The notes under the pieces are model-generated. The model saw only the letters and a list, made by a program, of their open reading frames with translations. It had not been told where the DNA came from and searched no databases. Of a DNA stretch of 64,000 nt, positions 6,838-16,067 are shown piece after piece (within the stretch, counting starts at the first letter, position 1; each line of letters begins with the position of its first letter). Location of the stretch: positions 212,887 to 276,886 of the forward strand of contig CAKOXW010000002.1 of NCBI GenBank assembly GCA_934130375.1, written 5' to 3'. This DNA is from an uncultured Bacilli bacterium (GTDB lineage Bacteria; Bacillota_I; Bacilli_A; RF39; UBA660). The position numbers were made by a program, and so were the translations under genes.

Positions 6838-7572
6838 TTACCTAATATTAAACACTTCTTTAGCATTTTTACTTGTTATTTTAATTACATCTTCATAAGG
6901 TAAATTATATAAATTGCTTAAAAACTTTGCAATATATTTTAAATTGAGAGGGCTATTAGTTTTTCCTCTATTTGGCTCAGGAGTTAAATAAGGTGAATCC
7001 GTTTCTAAAACTATATTAGAAATGTCAATTTTTTCAATTACTTCCTTTAATTTACAATTTTTAAATGTGATAACCCCACCAATTCCTAATTTAAAACCAA
7101 GTTTAATAAATTTTGTAGCCATCTCATAACTTCCAGAAAAAGCATGAATAACACCTTTTACTTTATACTTACTTATTATATTATATGCATCTTCCATCGC
7201 ATCTCTAATATGCACAATTACTGGTTTATTATATTCGGCAGCAACAGATAATTGCATCTCTAATAACTTCTTTTGCTCATCCTTATTATCTTCTCTATAA
7301 TGGTAATCAAGACCAATTTCACCAATCGCAATTATATTATCAATATTATTTATAAGTTCTTCTTTAGAATACCCTAAATCTATATCCTCAGGATGAAAAC
7401 CGCATGCTGCATATATATTTTCATGCTTCTTAGATAACATAATGACTTCTTCATTAGTTTTACTTTCACAACCATTACATATTGCAGAAATGTTTTCATT
7501 TTTCATAGTACTTATTAAATCATCCAAATCTTCATAATATTCCTTAAATAAATGACAATGTGTATCTATCAT
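6838..7572 (-). CDS. tatD: TatD-family metal-dependent deoxyribonuclease
   Basis: Amidohydrolase-fold nuclease (TatD/YcfH/YabD) implicated in DNA repair and exonuclease activity. The ATG at 7572 (244 residues) follows AGGAGG. Metal ligands are visible: MIDTHCHL at the N-terminus, IGEIGLDYHY (Glu), PVIVHIRDA (His), GVIHAFSG (His) and VLETDSPYL (Asp). It lies between metG and the 3D-domain gene as yabD does in Bacillus. Its ribosome site sits directly behind a strong hairpin. Confidence 0.95.
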   Translation of the reverse strand: MIDTHCHLFKEYYEDLDDLISTMKNENISAICNGCESKTNEEVIMLSKKHENIYAACGFHPEDIDLGYSKEELINNIDNIIAIGEIGLDYHYREDNKDEQKKLLEMQLSVAAEYNKPVIVHIRDAMEDAYNIISKYKVKGVIHAFSGSYEMATKFIKLGFKLGIGGVITFKNCKLKEVIEKIDISNIVLETDSPYLTPEPNRGKTNSPLNLKYIAKFLSNLYNLPYEDVIKITSKNAKEVFNIR

Positions 7573-7590
7573 ATTACATCCTCCTAAAAT

Positions 7591-7618
7591 AAAATTATAC
7601 TTTTTCAAGTATAATTTT
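7591..7618 (-). terminator. Perfect 12-bp hairpin before tatD
   Basis: AAAATTATACTT and its exact complement flank TTTC, followed on the minus strand by ATTTTA and then the tatD ribosome site. It overlaps the stop of the small ORF. It could be a bidirectional terminator or an attenuator of tatD. Confidence 0.7.
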
Positions 7619-7787
7619 ATAGTTCCCTTATATCTTTTAAATATATTGCAAAACATATTACTACTACTGCTAAATATGATAAGTCTAAATAAGTAAATCT
7701 ATTTATCATAGATAAAACGCAATAGACAATTAAAGTTGCAAAACCACCTATTGTCCATCTTATAGACTCTCTAACGTAGTTATTCAT
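7617..7787 (-). CDS. Small hypothetical membrane protein (56 residues)
   Basis: A short reading frame starting at ATG 7787, behind a good AAAGGAG site, and ending TAA at 7617-7619. The product opens MNNYVRESIRWTIGGFATLI and has two hydrophobic segments (about 12-28 and 34-50) flanked by charged residues, ending KDIREL. Topology resembles holin-like or YgzB-like small membrane proteins, but I recognise no family. Ribosome site, hydrophobic pattern and a hairpin at the stop argue for a real gene. Confidence 0.6.
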   Translation of the reverse strand: MNNYVRESIRWTIGGFATLIVYCVLSMINRFTYLDLSYLAVVVICFAIYLKDIREL

Positions 7788-7878
7788 AAATTCTCCTTTA
7801 CATATATTTTATACAACAATTATAGTATAACATTATATTATCACGCAAAGAAGAAATGTTTTGTTATTATTTGTCGAT

Positions 7879-8148
7879 TTACAAAACTTGACTAAATAGA
7901 CCAATTACACTTTGGATAGGCATAAATACAAACTCTACTACTTCATTGCCCTCAGTAATTAAAATACTTAAAAGCCAGTTATGAAGAAGAGGGCCAAGAA
8001 AATACCACGCTGCTAATGTAAAAATAAAATTTGTAAAAGAAGTAGATATACCTATTATTCTAAGTAAAAATCTAATAAATCCATACAATATAGAAATTGC
8101 AAGTAATGCAATAAGTATAGGTAAAATCATATTTTTTAAAATAATCAT
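7879..8148 (-). CDS. Hypothetical membrane protein downstream of metG
   Basis: An 89-residue protein with hydrophobic segments at about 7-30 and 38-56 and an amphipathic C-terminal part (VEFVFMPIQSVIGLFSQVL). The ATG is one base after the metG stop and its AAGGAGGA site lies within the metG end, so it is coexpressed with metG and under T-box control. I do not recognise the family. Confidence 0.75.
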   Translation of the reverse strand: MIILKNMILPILIALLAISILYGFIRFLLRIIGISTSFTNFIFTLAAWYFLGPLLHNWLLSILITEGNEVVEFVFMPIQSVIGLFSQVL

Positions 8149-8149
8149 A

Positions 8150-9682
8150 CTATTCCTCCTTTTTATCTATTCTTAAAAATATTGGTTCTGGTTTATTCAA
8201 TTGATTATTAATTTCAATTTGGCCAAACTTTTTACAACTATCATAACTAGTTACTTTTGTGTTTAATTGATACAATATCTTATCTACAGAAGTTGGCATA
8301 AATGGACTTAGTAATATTGCACATATTCTAATTGATTCAAGTAAATTGTATAAAACTGTTGCTAATCTATCTTTCTTTGTTTCATCCTTTGCTAAAATCC
8401 AAGGAGTTGTATCATCAATATATTTATTACATTTTCTTAAAACATCAAATATTGCGTCTATTGCTTCGCTTATATGTAGTTCCTCCATCTTTTCATCTAC
8501 TATTTTATATAAATTTGATACTGAATTAATTAAATCAATATCCATTTCTTCTTTGCAAGTAGGCTCTAAAACAATACCATCAAAATATTTATATGACATA
8601 CTTATGGTTCTATTTACTAGATTACCTAAAATATTTGCTAAATCTGCATTAGTTCTTGATATTAAAGCACTCTCTGAGAATGTGCCATCATTACCAAATG
8701 GAACTTCTCTTAATGCAAAATATCTAATGGCATCAACACCATATAAATCAATATATTCCCTAGGGTCTTTGTAATTACCAAGTGATTTAGATATTTTACC
8801 ACCATCAATTATTAACCAACCATGTCCAAATACTTTCTTAGGAAGTGGTAAATCAAGCGCCATTAAAAGTGCTGGCCAAATTATTGTATGAAATCTTACT
8901 ATTTCTTTTCCAACTAAATGTAAATCCGCAGGCCAATACTTTTTAAATAAACTATCATCATCGCTCATATAACCTAATGCAGTAATGTAATTTGTTAAAG
9001 CATCAATCCATACATACACTACATGCTTAGCATCAAATGTAACCGGTATTCCCCAATTAAAAGTTGTCCTTGAAACACATAAATCCTCTAATCCAGGTTT
9101 AATGAAATTATTTAACATCTCATTTTTCCTAGACTCTGGTTGAATAAATTCAGGATGTTCCTCATACAACTTAATCAATTTGTCTTGATATTTTGATAGT
9201 TTAAAGAAATAGCTTTCTTCCTTAACAATATGAACATCTCTTCCACAATCTGGGCATTTACCATCAACAAGTTGAGTTTCAGTCCAGAACGATTCACAAG
9301 GTGTACAGTAAAGGCCTTCATACTCTCCTTTATAAATATCTCCTTGCTCATAAAGTTTATTAAATAGCTTTTGTACAGCCTTCTCATGATATTCATCAGT
9401 AGTTCTAATAAACTTATCATAACTGATACCTAAACTTTTCCATAAATCTTTTGCATTATCTACTATCTTATCAACATATTCCTTTGGTGTTACACCATTT
9501 TCTTTTGCCTTTTTTTCTATTTTTTCACCATGTTCATCTGTACCAGTTAAAAAGAAAACATCATACCCTGCTAATCTTTTATACCTTGCAATAGAATCGG
9601 CAATTATAGTTGTATAACAATGTCCAATATGAAAGTTTGCACTTGGATAGTATATTGGTGTTGTAATATAAAACTTTTCCAT
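8150..9682 (-). CDS. metG: Methionyl-tRNA synthetase
   Basis: Class I synthetase charging tRNA-Met. The 510 residues include the HIGH motif at 18-21 (NFHIGHCYTT), a zinc knuckle CTPCESFW...CPDCGRD near 125-150, and a KMSKS-type GGKISKSLGNY near 295-305. An anticodon-binding helical domain follows. The C-terminal tRNA-binding (Trbp111-like) dimerisation domain of B. subtilis MetS is absent. Regulated by the T-box leader just upstream. ATG after AAGGAGG. Confidence 0.98.
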   Translation of the reverse strand: MEKFYITTPIYYPSANFHIGHCYTTIIADSIARYKRLAGYDVFFLTGTDEHGEKIEKKAKENGVTPKEYVDKIVDNAKDLWKSLGISYDKFIRTTDEYHEKAVQKLFNKLYEQGDIYKGEYEGLYCTPCESFWTETQLVDGKCPDCGRDVHIVKEESYFFKLSKYQDKLIKLYEEHPEFIQPESRKNEMLNNFIKPGLEDLCVSRTTFNWGIPVTFDAKHVVYVWIDALTNYITALGYMSDDDSLFKKYWPADLHLVGKEIVRFHTIIWPALLMALDLPLPKKVFGHGWLIIDGGKISKSLGNYKDPREYIDLYGVDAIRYFALREVPFGNDGTFSESALISRTNADLANILGNLVNRTISMSYKYFDGIVLEPTCKEEMDIDLINSVSNLYKIVDEKMEELHISEAIDAIFDVLRKCNKYIDDTTPWILAKDETKKDRLATVLYNLLESIRICAILLSPFMPTSVDKILYQLNTKVTSYDSCKKFGQIEINNQLNKPEPIFLRIDKKEE

Positions 9683-9689
9683 AAAATCC

Positions 9690-9890
9690 TCCTTAAAAAT
9701 AAAAATCTATAAATCTAAGGGTTCAATAAGAACGGTACCACCTTAGTTCATAGATTATATGCACTTAAATCTCTTAACGCGAGTAACGATTTGCTCCAAA
9801 ACCATGTTCAATAATTTCAGTTTATCTATTTTCACCAACAAGACTCTCTAAAAAACTTACGTTATTTACTCTTTTCTTCATCGCAATTAA
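9690..9890 (-). ncRNA. T-box leader (methionine-specific) of metG
   Basis: The antiterminator sequence AAGGTGGTACCG is present. Upstream are the conserved AGAGAGTC and TTGGTGAAAA of stem I and a likely ATG specifier in TTGAACATGGTTTTGGAGC. Downstream, ATCTATGAACTAAGG can pair with CCCTTAGATTTATAGAT to form a terminator with a T-tract that ends beside the metG ribosome site. Uncharged tRNA-Met would stabilise the antiterminator and switch metG on. The specifier codon agrees with the gene. Confidence 0.93.
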
Positions 9891-9897
9891 CAATGAA

Positions 9898-9926
9898 ATT
9901 ATAACATGATTATTTTATAATAGCAA
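9898..9926 (-). promoter_or_regulatory. SigA promoter of the metG T-box transcript
   Basis: TTGCTA (9921-9926), 17 bases, TATAAT (9898-9903). Confidence 0.75.
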
Positions 9927-9936
9927 CATTTTTTTA

Positions 9937-10464
9937 TCATTCCAAATGTTTACCTAAAAATTTAGCAATAAAAATTGCTTCTTTTTGCTCATATTCTGAA
10001 ATTGCACTATCAGAAGCGATAATAACTGAACCGACAGCGTCACCATTTACAACAACTGGAACGATTAAATATCTACAATTCTCAAAAAAATTAGATATAA
10101 GCTCAAAATCACCAATTTCGTTTTCTATATATGGTTTCCTTTTGGAAATTAAATCACAAATAAATCTACTTAATTCTCTATTTAAATATTTTTTCTTTAA
10201 ATTCCCAGAAGCCGCTATCACGTTATCTGTGTCCGTAATAAATATATCTTTTTTAATAACGTCATAAAATGAATCACTACATTTTTGTGCAATATCATTT
10301 AAATCAGACATATATGAAAATTTCTTTAAAACAACTGAATCAGAATCAATAAATATTTCTAAAGATTCACCATTTTTAATTTTTAGATTTTTCCTTATTT
10401 CTTTAGGTATTACAATTCTACCAAGTTCGTCTACCCTTCTTAATACACCCGTTGATTTCAACAT
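9937..10464 (-). CDS. spoVT: Stage V sporulation regulator SpoVT
   Basis: Forespore transcription factor that adjusts SigG-dependent genes. The 175 residues match the family (178 in B. subtilis). The N-terminal AbrB swapped-hairpin DNA-binding domain contains GVLRRVDELGRIVIPKEIRK and is followed by a C-terminal GAF-like domain (about 60-175) ending in helices. The order mfd-spoVT matches Bacillus. A SigG-type promoter precedes it. AbrB itself has no such C-terminal domain, so SpoVT is preferred. Confidence 0.96.
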   Translation of the reverse strand: MLKSTGVLRRVDELGRIVIPKEIRKNLKIKNGESLEIFIDSDSVVLKKFSYMSDLNDIAQKCSDSFYDVIKKDIFITDTDNVIAASGNLKKKYLNRELSRFICDLISKRKPYIENEIGDFELISNFFENCRYLIVPVVVNGDAVGSVIIASDSAISEYEQKEAIFIAKFLGKHLE

Positions 10465-10488
10465 ATTACCTCACTTTCTGTTCAGTCT

Positions 10489-10517
10489 TATTATGTGAGT
10501 GTAACTATAAAATATAC
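10489..10517 (-). promoter_or_regulatory. SigG-type promoter of spoVT
   Basis: -35 GTATA (10513-10517), 17 bases, -10 CATAATA (10489-10495) on the minus strand. This fits the forespore SigG pattern; spoVT is SigG-dependent in B. subtilis. Confidence 0.6.
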
Positions 10518-10610
10518 CAATTAACCAATAATTAACTCTACTATGGAGTAAGTATATAATATGGGGTAGTTTAAATCAATAGGTTAAGAATAACTGGAAA
10601 AAATTACCAA

Positions 10611-13600
10611 TTATATAGAATTTAAGATGTCTATTAAGTAATAAATCCAATGTTTATCTAAATTATTTATATTTAATGTTAAAATTAGTCGTCTGTTTTT
10701 ATATCCTAATTTAAAATTTCTAGATATTTGATATGCTTTAATAAACAAATCATCAGCCTTTATAGAGTTAGTTTTAGCTTCAGTAAATATTATCTCAATA
10801 AATCTATCATTTTGATTTACTCTTTCAATACCTTTCTTTGTTTTCATACTTTCAAATAACTCTTCATACATATAAATTTCTATATTTTCACTTACTTTAC
10901 CAAATCTATCTTCTATTATTCCCTTGATTCTAGATAAACTTTCAAAACTATCAATTTCGTTTATCAATTTATGAATTTCTATCTTTAAGTCATCTTCTTT
11001 AACATAAGAACTATCAATATGTGTATCAACATTTAACAAATTATTATCCTCAGTTGGTTCTGAAACATCTATACCTTTTAATTTAAGCACTTCATCATTA
11101 AGCATTTTCATATATAATTCAATACCAATAGTATCTATAAATCCTGATTGCTCCGCTCCTAAAATATCACCTGCACCTCTAATTGACAAGTCTCTCATTG
11201 CAATTCCAAAGCCACTCCCTAAAGATGCAAACTCTTTTATTGCTGACAATCTTTTTGTTGCAACTTCACTTAATACCTTGTGCTTTTCATACATTAAATA
11301 CGCATACGCTATCTTATTAGTTCTTCCAACTCTTCCTCTAATTTGATACAACTGACTAAGTCCAAATTTATCAGAATCTAATATAATTAGTGTATTTGCA
11401 TTTGGTATATCAATACCTGTTTCTATTATTGTTGTACAAAGTAATACATCAAATTCTCCATTAATAAATTTATACATAATATCTTCTATCTCAGATTTAT
11501 TCATCCTACCATGCGCAATACCTATTTTAACATTTGGTATTAATTTTTCTATTTTAGAAACTTTACTATCAAAACTATCAATTCGATTACATAATATATA
11601 AACTTGTCCTCCTCTTGACAATTCTTTTTCTACTGCGTCTTTTAGTATATAATCATTTTCTTCTAACACATATGTTTGAACTGGATATCTATCATTAGGT
11701 GGTGTTTCAATAAGTACTAAATCTCTTATACCCACCATAGACATTTGCAAAGTTCTAGGAATTGGTGTTGCTGATAAAGTCAAAACATCAATTGTTGCCT
11801 TATATTTCTTGATTTTTTCCTTATGAGTAACTCCAAATCTTTGTTCCTCATCAACAACCAATAAACCCAAATCGTAAAATTTGACATCGTCACTCAATAT
11901 ACGATGAGTACCAAACAATATATCTATCTTTCCCTTTTTTAACTTTTCAATCAAATTTTTTGCTTCCTTCTTTGTTGTAAACCTATTTAAAAGTCCAATA
12001 TTTACTGGAAAACTCTTAAATCTTTCAAGAGCAGCATTATATTGCTGATTAGATAAAATTGTTGTTGGACATAAATATGCAACTTGTTTTTTTGAACACA
12101 CAGCCTTAAACATTGCCCTAAAAGCAACTTCTGTTTTACCATAGCCAACGTCGCCACACAAAAGCATATCCATAGGATTAGGAGATTCCATTGCCTTTTT
12201 TATCTCAATCGTTGCTTTTTCTTGGTCCTTTGTATCCCTATATGCAAACTCATTTTCAAACATTCGCTGATTTTCATCATCTTTGACAAATGCAAAACCT
12301 TCCTTAGTCTTTCTTTCTATTGCAATCTTTAATAGAGAACTTGCAATATCTCTTAATTTACCACTAACTTTTAATTTTGTTTTTTGCCAATCACTATTAT
12401 TTAAACTATTAATTTTAGGCGCAATACCTTCATTTGACGAATATTTACTTATTAATTCAATCTTTTCAACAGGAATATACAATTTACCATTATCTTTATA
12501 CTTTATTTGCAAATAGTCTTTTGTAATGTTTCCCTTTTTTAAAGCCACTATACCTTCATAAATACCTATACCATGAATATTATGTACAACATAATCACCT
12601 ATATTAAGTGAATTAGCACTTTTAATTTTTACTCCATATTTAAACTTAGTTCTATATTGATGCTTCTTTTCTTTATACTTAAAAATATTATTTGAACTTA
12701 GTACAACTATATTATCAATAATAAAGCCATTACTTATACTTTTCTTTACAAGGTTAACACAATTAGATTTACAATTATTAAAGTCAGTAATAACATATGG
12801 AATTGTTAGACTAGCAGAAACTTTCTTTATTTCGGAATCGCTATCTAAACATATTATTACTTTTCTATTTAAACTTAAATAATCTTTTAAAGTCGTGTTC
12901 ATAAGTTCGATATTATCATCAAAATTTACCGGATTACTAGTATTATAAACATCAATATTATCCAACTTCACATTTGGCAATATATCATCTACACTCATTA
13001 TATATATTCCCGATAAATACGAAATTTCCTCGAAATTTAACATAAATTTTTTAGAAATTTCATTAGAAATCATATATTCCTTTATAACATCTTCTAAATG
13101 AAGATAAGAATTATATATTTGAGTATAATTTTTCATAACCACAATAGGTTTTGATAGATATTCAATAATGGAACTTTTTTTATCAAGATTTTCAACTTTC
13201 GGTTCAACGTCCATGTTACTATCAGTCAAGAATTCAGAGCAAGGATAAATATTTACTTCCTTCACATTCGAAATAGATAACTGTGTATCTACATTAAAAT
13301 ATCTAATTGATTCTATTACATCACCAAAAAATTCAATTCTTATTGCATTTTCATAACCAATTGGAAAAACATCAAGTATATAACCCCTACTTGATATCTC
13401 GCCTGTTTTTGTTACTAAAGTTTCTCTTTCATAACCAGTTGAACAAAGCAACGAAAATAATTCTTCTTTATTAATTTCTTCTCCAACTTTAAGATTAATT
13501 ACTTTATTTTTCCAAGTACTTGAAGGTGGCAAAAATCTTAAATATCCCATTAAATTGGTAATAATTATATTCTTATTATCATTAGAAATAATTTCATTTA

Positions 13601-13868
13601 TAGTTTCTAATCTAGTCATTTTAAATTCAGGACTAGCAATAGAAGACATTGAAATTATAAAATCATCCATAGGAAAAAGATATACATTATTTGTATAATT
13701 AGAAATTGTATTATATAATTTATTAGCCTCGTATACAGTACTTGTAACAACTAATATATTTGACGAATTATTTTTACATATAAAATCAATATAAGCACCT
13801 TCTAATTCATCATTTAAACCAACTACACCTGTTAAAAGACCTTCTTTAATATTTTTAAAATCATACAT
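10611..13868 (-). CDS. mfd: Transcription-repair coupling factor Mfd
   Basis: DNA translocase that removes RNA polymerase stalled at lesions and recruits UvrA. At 1085 residues it is slightly shorter than B. subtilis Mfd (1177). A UvrB-like N-terminal module comes first, then a CarD-like RNAP-interaction domain (NIGDYVVHNIHGIGIYEG), then superfamily 2 motor motifs. These include Walker A LLCGDVGYGKTEVAFRA, VVDEEQRFGVTHKEKIK, LSATPIPRTLQM and the TRG-type IRGRVGRTNKIAYAYL. It follows pth; fin, which lies between them in Bacillus, is missing. Confidence 0.97.
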   Translation of the reverse strand: MYDFKNIKEGLLTGVVGLNDELEGAYIDFICKNNSSNILVVTSTVYEANKLYNTISNYTNNVYLFPMDDFIISMSSIASPEFKMTRLETINEIISNDNKNIIITNLMGYLRFLPPSSTWKNKVINLKVGEEINKEELFSLLCSTGYERETLVTKTGEISSRGYILDVFPIGYENAIRIEFFGDVIESIRYFNVDTQLSISNVKEVNIYPCSEFLTDSNMDVEPKVENLDKKSSIIEYLSKPIVVMKNYTQIYNSYLHLEDVIKEYMISNEISKKFMLNFEEISYLSGIYIMSVDDILPNVKLDNIDVYNTSNPVNFDDNIELMNTTLKDYLSLNRKVIICLDSDSEIKKVSASLTIPYVITDFNNCKSNCVNLVKKSISNGFIIDNIVVLSSNNIFKYKEKKHQYRTKFKYGVKIKSANSLNIGDYVVHNIHGIGIYEGIVALKKGNITKDYLQIKYKDNGKLYIPVEKIELISKYSSNEGIAPKINSLNNSDWQKTKLKVSGKLRDIASSLLKIAIERKTKEGFAFVKDDENQRMFENEFAYRDTKDQEKATIEIKKAMESPNPMDMLLCGDVGYGKTEVAFRAMFKAVCSKKQVAYLCPTTILSNQQYNAALERFKSFPVNIGLLNRFTTKKEAKNLIEKLKKGKIDILFGTHRILSDDVKFYDLGLLVVDEEQRFGVTHKEKIKKYKATIDVLTLSATPIPRTLQMSMVGIRDLVLIETPPNDRYPVQTYVLEENDYILKDAVEKELSRGGQVYILCNRIDSFDSKVSKIEKLIPNVKIGIAHGRMNKSEIEDIMYKFINGEFDVLLCTTIIETGIDIPNANTLIILDSDKFGLSQLYQIRGRVGRTNKIAYAYLMYEKHKVLSEVATKRLSAIKEFASLGSGFGIAMRDLSIRGAGDILGAEQSGFIDTIGIELYMKMLNDEVLKLKGIDVSEPTEDNNLLNVDTHIDSSYVKEDDLKIEIHKLINEIDSFESLSRIKGIIEDRFGKVSENIEIYMYEELFESMKTKKGIERVNQNDRFIEIIFTEAKTNSIKADDLFIKAYQISRNFKLGYKNRRLILTLNINNLDKHWIYYLIDILNSI

Positions 13869-13888
13869 GCTATATCACCACCAAACAC

Positions 13889-13911
13889 TAAAAGATACAT
13901 TTTTAAATGTA
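13889..13911 (-). terminator. Weak hairpin between pth and mfd
   Basis: TACATTT-AA-AAATGTA followed by TCTTTT on the minus strand. AT-only stem with a short T-tract; possible partial terminator. Confidence 0.35.
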
Positions 13912-13916
13912 CCCAC

Positions 13917-14483
13917 CTACTTTATTTTGCCATTATACTTATTCATTAAATCATTAAAAGACATTTTAAAATAATCATCTAACAATATTACACACTTATC
14001 CATAACAGTATTAATTGTTTCTTTTTCATAACTATTTAGCTTCCCAAGCACATAATCCTTAGTATCTATTTGTTTATTATTTGAAATACCAATTTTAAGC
14101 CTTTTATAATCTTTAGTTTTTAAATTAAATTCAATATTTTTAAGACCATTATGCCCTGCTGAACTTCCACCTGGTTTTAGTTTAAATGTACCTATTTCAA
14201 GGTCTAAATCATCATTAATTACTAAAATATCTTCAATTGCAATATCATAATAATCTATAAACCTCTTTAAAACATCACCTGATAAATTTATATATTCTTG
14301 TGGTTTTAAGAAAAGCACTTTTTCTCCATATAAAGTTTCAATTGTATAAAACCCACCAAATTTTTCCTTATCAATTGATATATTGTGCATTTGTGAATAT
14401 TTATCTAGAAGCATAAAACCTATATTATGCCTTGTGTTTTCATATTGTTTTCCTGGATTACCAAGTCCAACTACTAATTTCAT
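13917..14483 (-). CDS. pth: Peptidyl-tRNA hydrolase
   Basis: Releases peptides from tRNAs dropped by stalled ribosomes. The 188 residues start MKLVVGLGNPGKQYENTRHN, containing the conserved Asn and catalytic His. LKPQEYINLSGDVL, VINDDLDLEIG and the GGSSAGHNGLKNIE loop follow. Start ATG follows GGTGGTAAT. Confidence 0.97.
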   Translation of the reverse strand: MKLVVGLGNPGKQYENTRHNIGFMLLDKYSQMHNISIDKEKFGGFYTIETLYGEKVLFLKPQEYINLSGDVLKRFIDYYDIAIEDILVINDDLDLEIGTFKLKPGGSSAGHNGLKNIEFNLKTKDYKRLKIGISNNKQIDTKDYVLGKLNSYEKETINTVMDKCVILLDDYFKMSFNDLMNKYNGKIK

Positions 14484-14500
14484 ATTACCACCATCTATTC

Positions 14501-15340
14501 TTAATTATTAATTTTAACTTCTTTATATACATCGCTTTTTGACATATTTCTTTCCTTTGCAACCTTTTTTATTGCTTCTTTTTCAGTTAAACCATCTTCC
14601 ATATACATATTAACATGCTCTTTTATAGTAATATCATCAAATGAAACAACATCTTTATTACCTTCAACAACAATAACAAATTCACCTTTAACTTCAGTAA
14701 GCATATTCATTACTTCTGATATTTTTGCGCGATATATTTCTTCAAACTTTTTACTAATTTCTCTTGAAATGCTTATCTTTCTATCTCCAAAAACATCTTT
14801 TAAATCCGCTAACATTTCCATAATTCTATGAGGTGCCTCATAAAATATTATGGTCATTTTATTATTTTTTAAAAACTCCAATTCTTTTTTTCTTTTAGAA
14901 CTTTTACTATTTAAAAAACCATAAAAAATAAATTTACTAGAATCAAGACCAGATGCGGTAATTGCTGGAATTGCCGCTGTAGCACCTGGTAACGATACTA
15001 CATTATAACCTTTTTCAATCACTTTTTTAGTACATATTTCACCCGGATCGCTTAAAACGGGTGTACCTCTATCTGAAACGATTGCAACGCTCTTACCATT
15101 TTCTAAATAAGACAATACAACTCCTACTTTTTGCTCCTCATTAAACTTATGAAACGCTATTAACTTTTTCTTTATATCATAATGATTTAATAAATTTACA
15201 GTAATTCTTGTATCTTCTGAAAAAATTACTTCAACCTGATTTAATACTTCTACTGCGCGAAATGTGAAATCCCCTAAATTTCCTATCGGAGTTGGTACTA
15301 AATACAAAGTAGGACTTCCATCATAACTTTTTTGATTCAT
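14501..15340 (-). CDS. rsmI: 16S rRNA (cytidine-2'-O)-methyltransferase RsmI
   Basis: Methylates the 2'-hydroxyl of a 16S rRNA cytidine in the decoding region using SAM. The ATG at 15340 (279 residues) follows GAGGTG, which lies in the preceding gene's last codons. Tetrapyrrole-methylase fold motifs: LYLVPTPIGNLGDFTFRAVE, FSEDTRITVNLL, VAIVSDRGTPVLSDPG and FYEAPHRIMEML. One base separates it from the upstream methyltransferase stop, so the two are coupled. Confidence 0.96.
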   Translation of the reverse strand: MNQKSYDGSPTLYLVPTPIGNLGDFTFRAVEVLNQVEVIFSEDTRITVNLLNHYDIKKKLIAFHKFNEEQKVGVVLSYLENGKSVAIVSDRGTPVLSDPGEICTKKVIEKGYNVVSLPGATAAIPAITASGLDSSKFIFYGFLNSKSSKRKKELEFLKNNKMTIIFYEAPHRIMEMLADLKDVFGDRKISISREISKKFEEIYRAKISEVMNMLTEVKGEFVIVVEGNKDVVSFDDITIKEHVNMYMEDGLTEKEAIKKVAKERNMSKSDVYKEVKINN

Positions 15341-15341
15341 A

Positions 15342-16067
15342 TTACACCTCTTCAAAATTTAATAATAAATTTTTAATATAACTAGTATACTCATTTTTTT
15401 CATTTTGTATATATATCGGTTCCATAATTTTTAAACCTGGTCTTCCATTTTTTGTTGCTTCAATCATAACAAGAATTGCTTCTTTATTAATTTTAGGATA
15501 CACAAACTGAATTTTCTTCGGTTCAAGTCCATTTTCTCTCATACATATCAAAATTGATAATAATCTTTCTGGTCTGTTTACAATTGCTAAATTTCCATTA
15601 TCTTTTAGTATTTTTTTAGAAATAATTATTATATCTTCAGTTGTTAGCGTTACTTCACTTCTTGCCACACACTTATTTTTACTTAAAGATTTCATACTAT
15701 TTTCCTTAAAATATGGTGGATTTGTAACAATTGTATCAAAAGTATTTGGTAAACAACTTTTGTACCAGTCTTTTACATCTAAATTAATCAACTCAATATT
15801 ATTTAATTGATTGTATTCAATACTTTTTAAGCCCAAAATATAAGATTCACTTTGTTTTTCAATACCAACTATATGTGAATTACATCTTCTCCTAAGTAAC
15901 ATAGGTATAGGGCCATTACCAGTTCCAATATCTAATATATTTTTGCAACTTTTATTAATAGTTACAAATTTAGAAATAAGTATACTATCTAAAGAAAATT
16001 TAAACAACTTATCATCTTGATAAATTTTATAAACTCCGTCCCATAACAAATCATTTAGTACTATCAT
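15342..16067 (-). CDS. tRNA1(Val) (adenine-37-N6)-methyltransferase-like protein (YabB/TrmN6)
   Basis: A class I SAM methyltransferase of 241 residues. SAM motif NILDIGTGNGPIPMLLRRR and the N6-adenine catalytic tetrapeptide in TIVTNPPYFKENS identify the TrmN6/YfiC family. Position between ricT and rsmI equals yabB in B. subtilis. The start overlaps the end of ricT by 17 bases. Substrate is inferred from the family. Confidence 0.88.
   Translation of the reverse strand: MIVLNDLLWDGVYKIYQDDKLFKFSLDSILISKFVTINKSCKNILDIGTGNGPIPMLLRRRCNSHIVGIEKQSESYILGLKSIEYNQLNNIELINLDVKDWYKSCLPNTFDTIVTNPPYFKENSMKSLSKNKCVARSEVTLTTEDIIIISKKILKDNGNLAIVNRPERLLSILICMRENGLEPKKIQFVYPKINKEAILVMIEATKNGRPGLKIMEPIYIQNEKNEYTSYIKNLLLNFEEV

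Noticed and set aside
7617..8148. Toxin-antitoxin pair
   Set aside because: Both short products are hydrophobic membrane proteins, one coupled to metG; no antitoxin-like DNA-binding partner is present.
8346..8774. A long plus-strand frame opposite metG
   Set aside because: It lies wholly antisense to well-conserved metG codons, with no ribosome site and low-complexity Ser/Leu-rich product.
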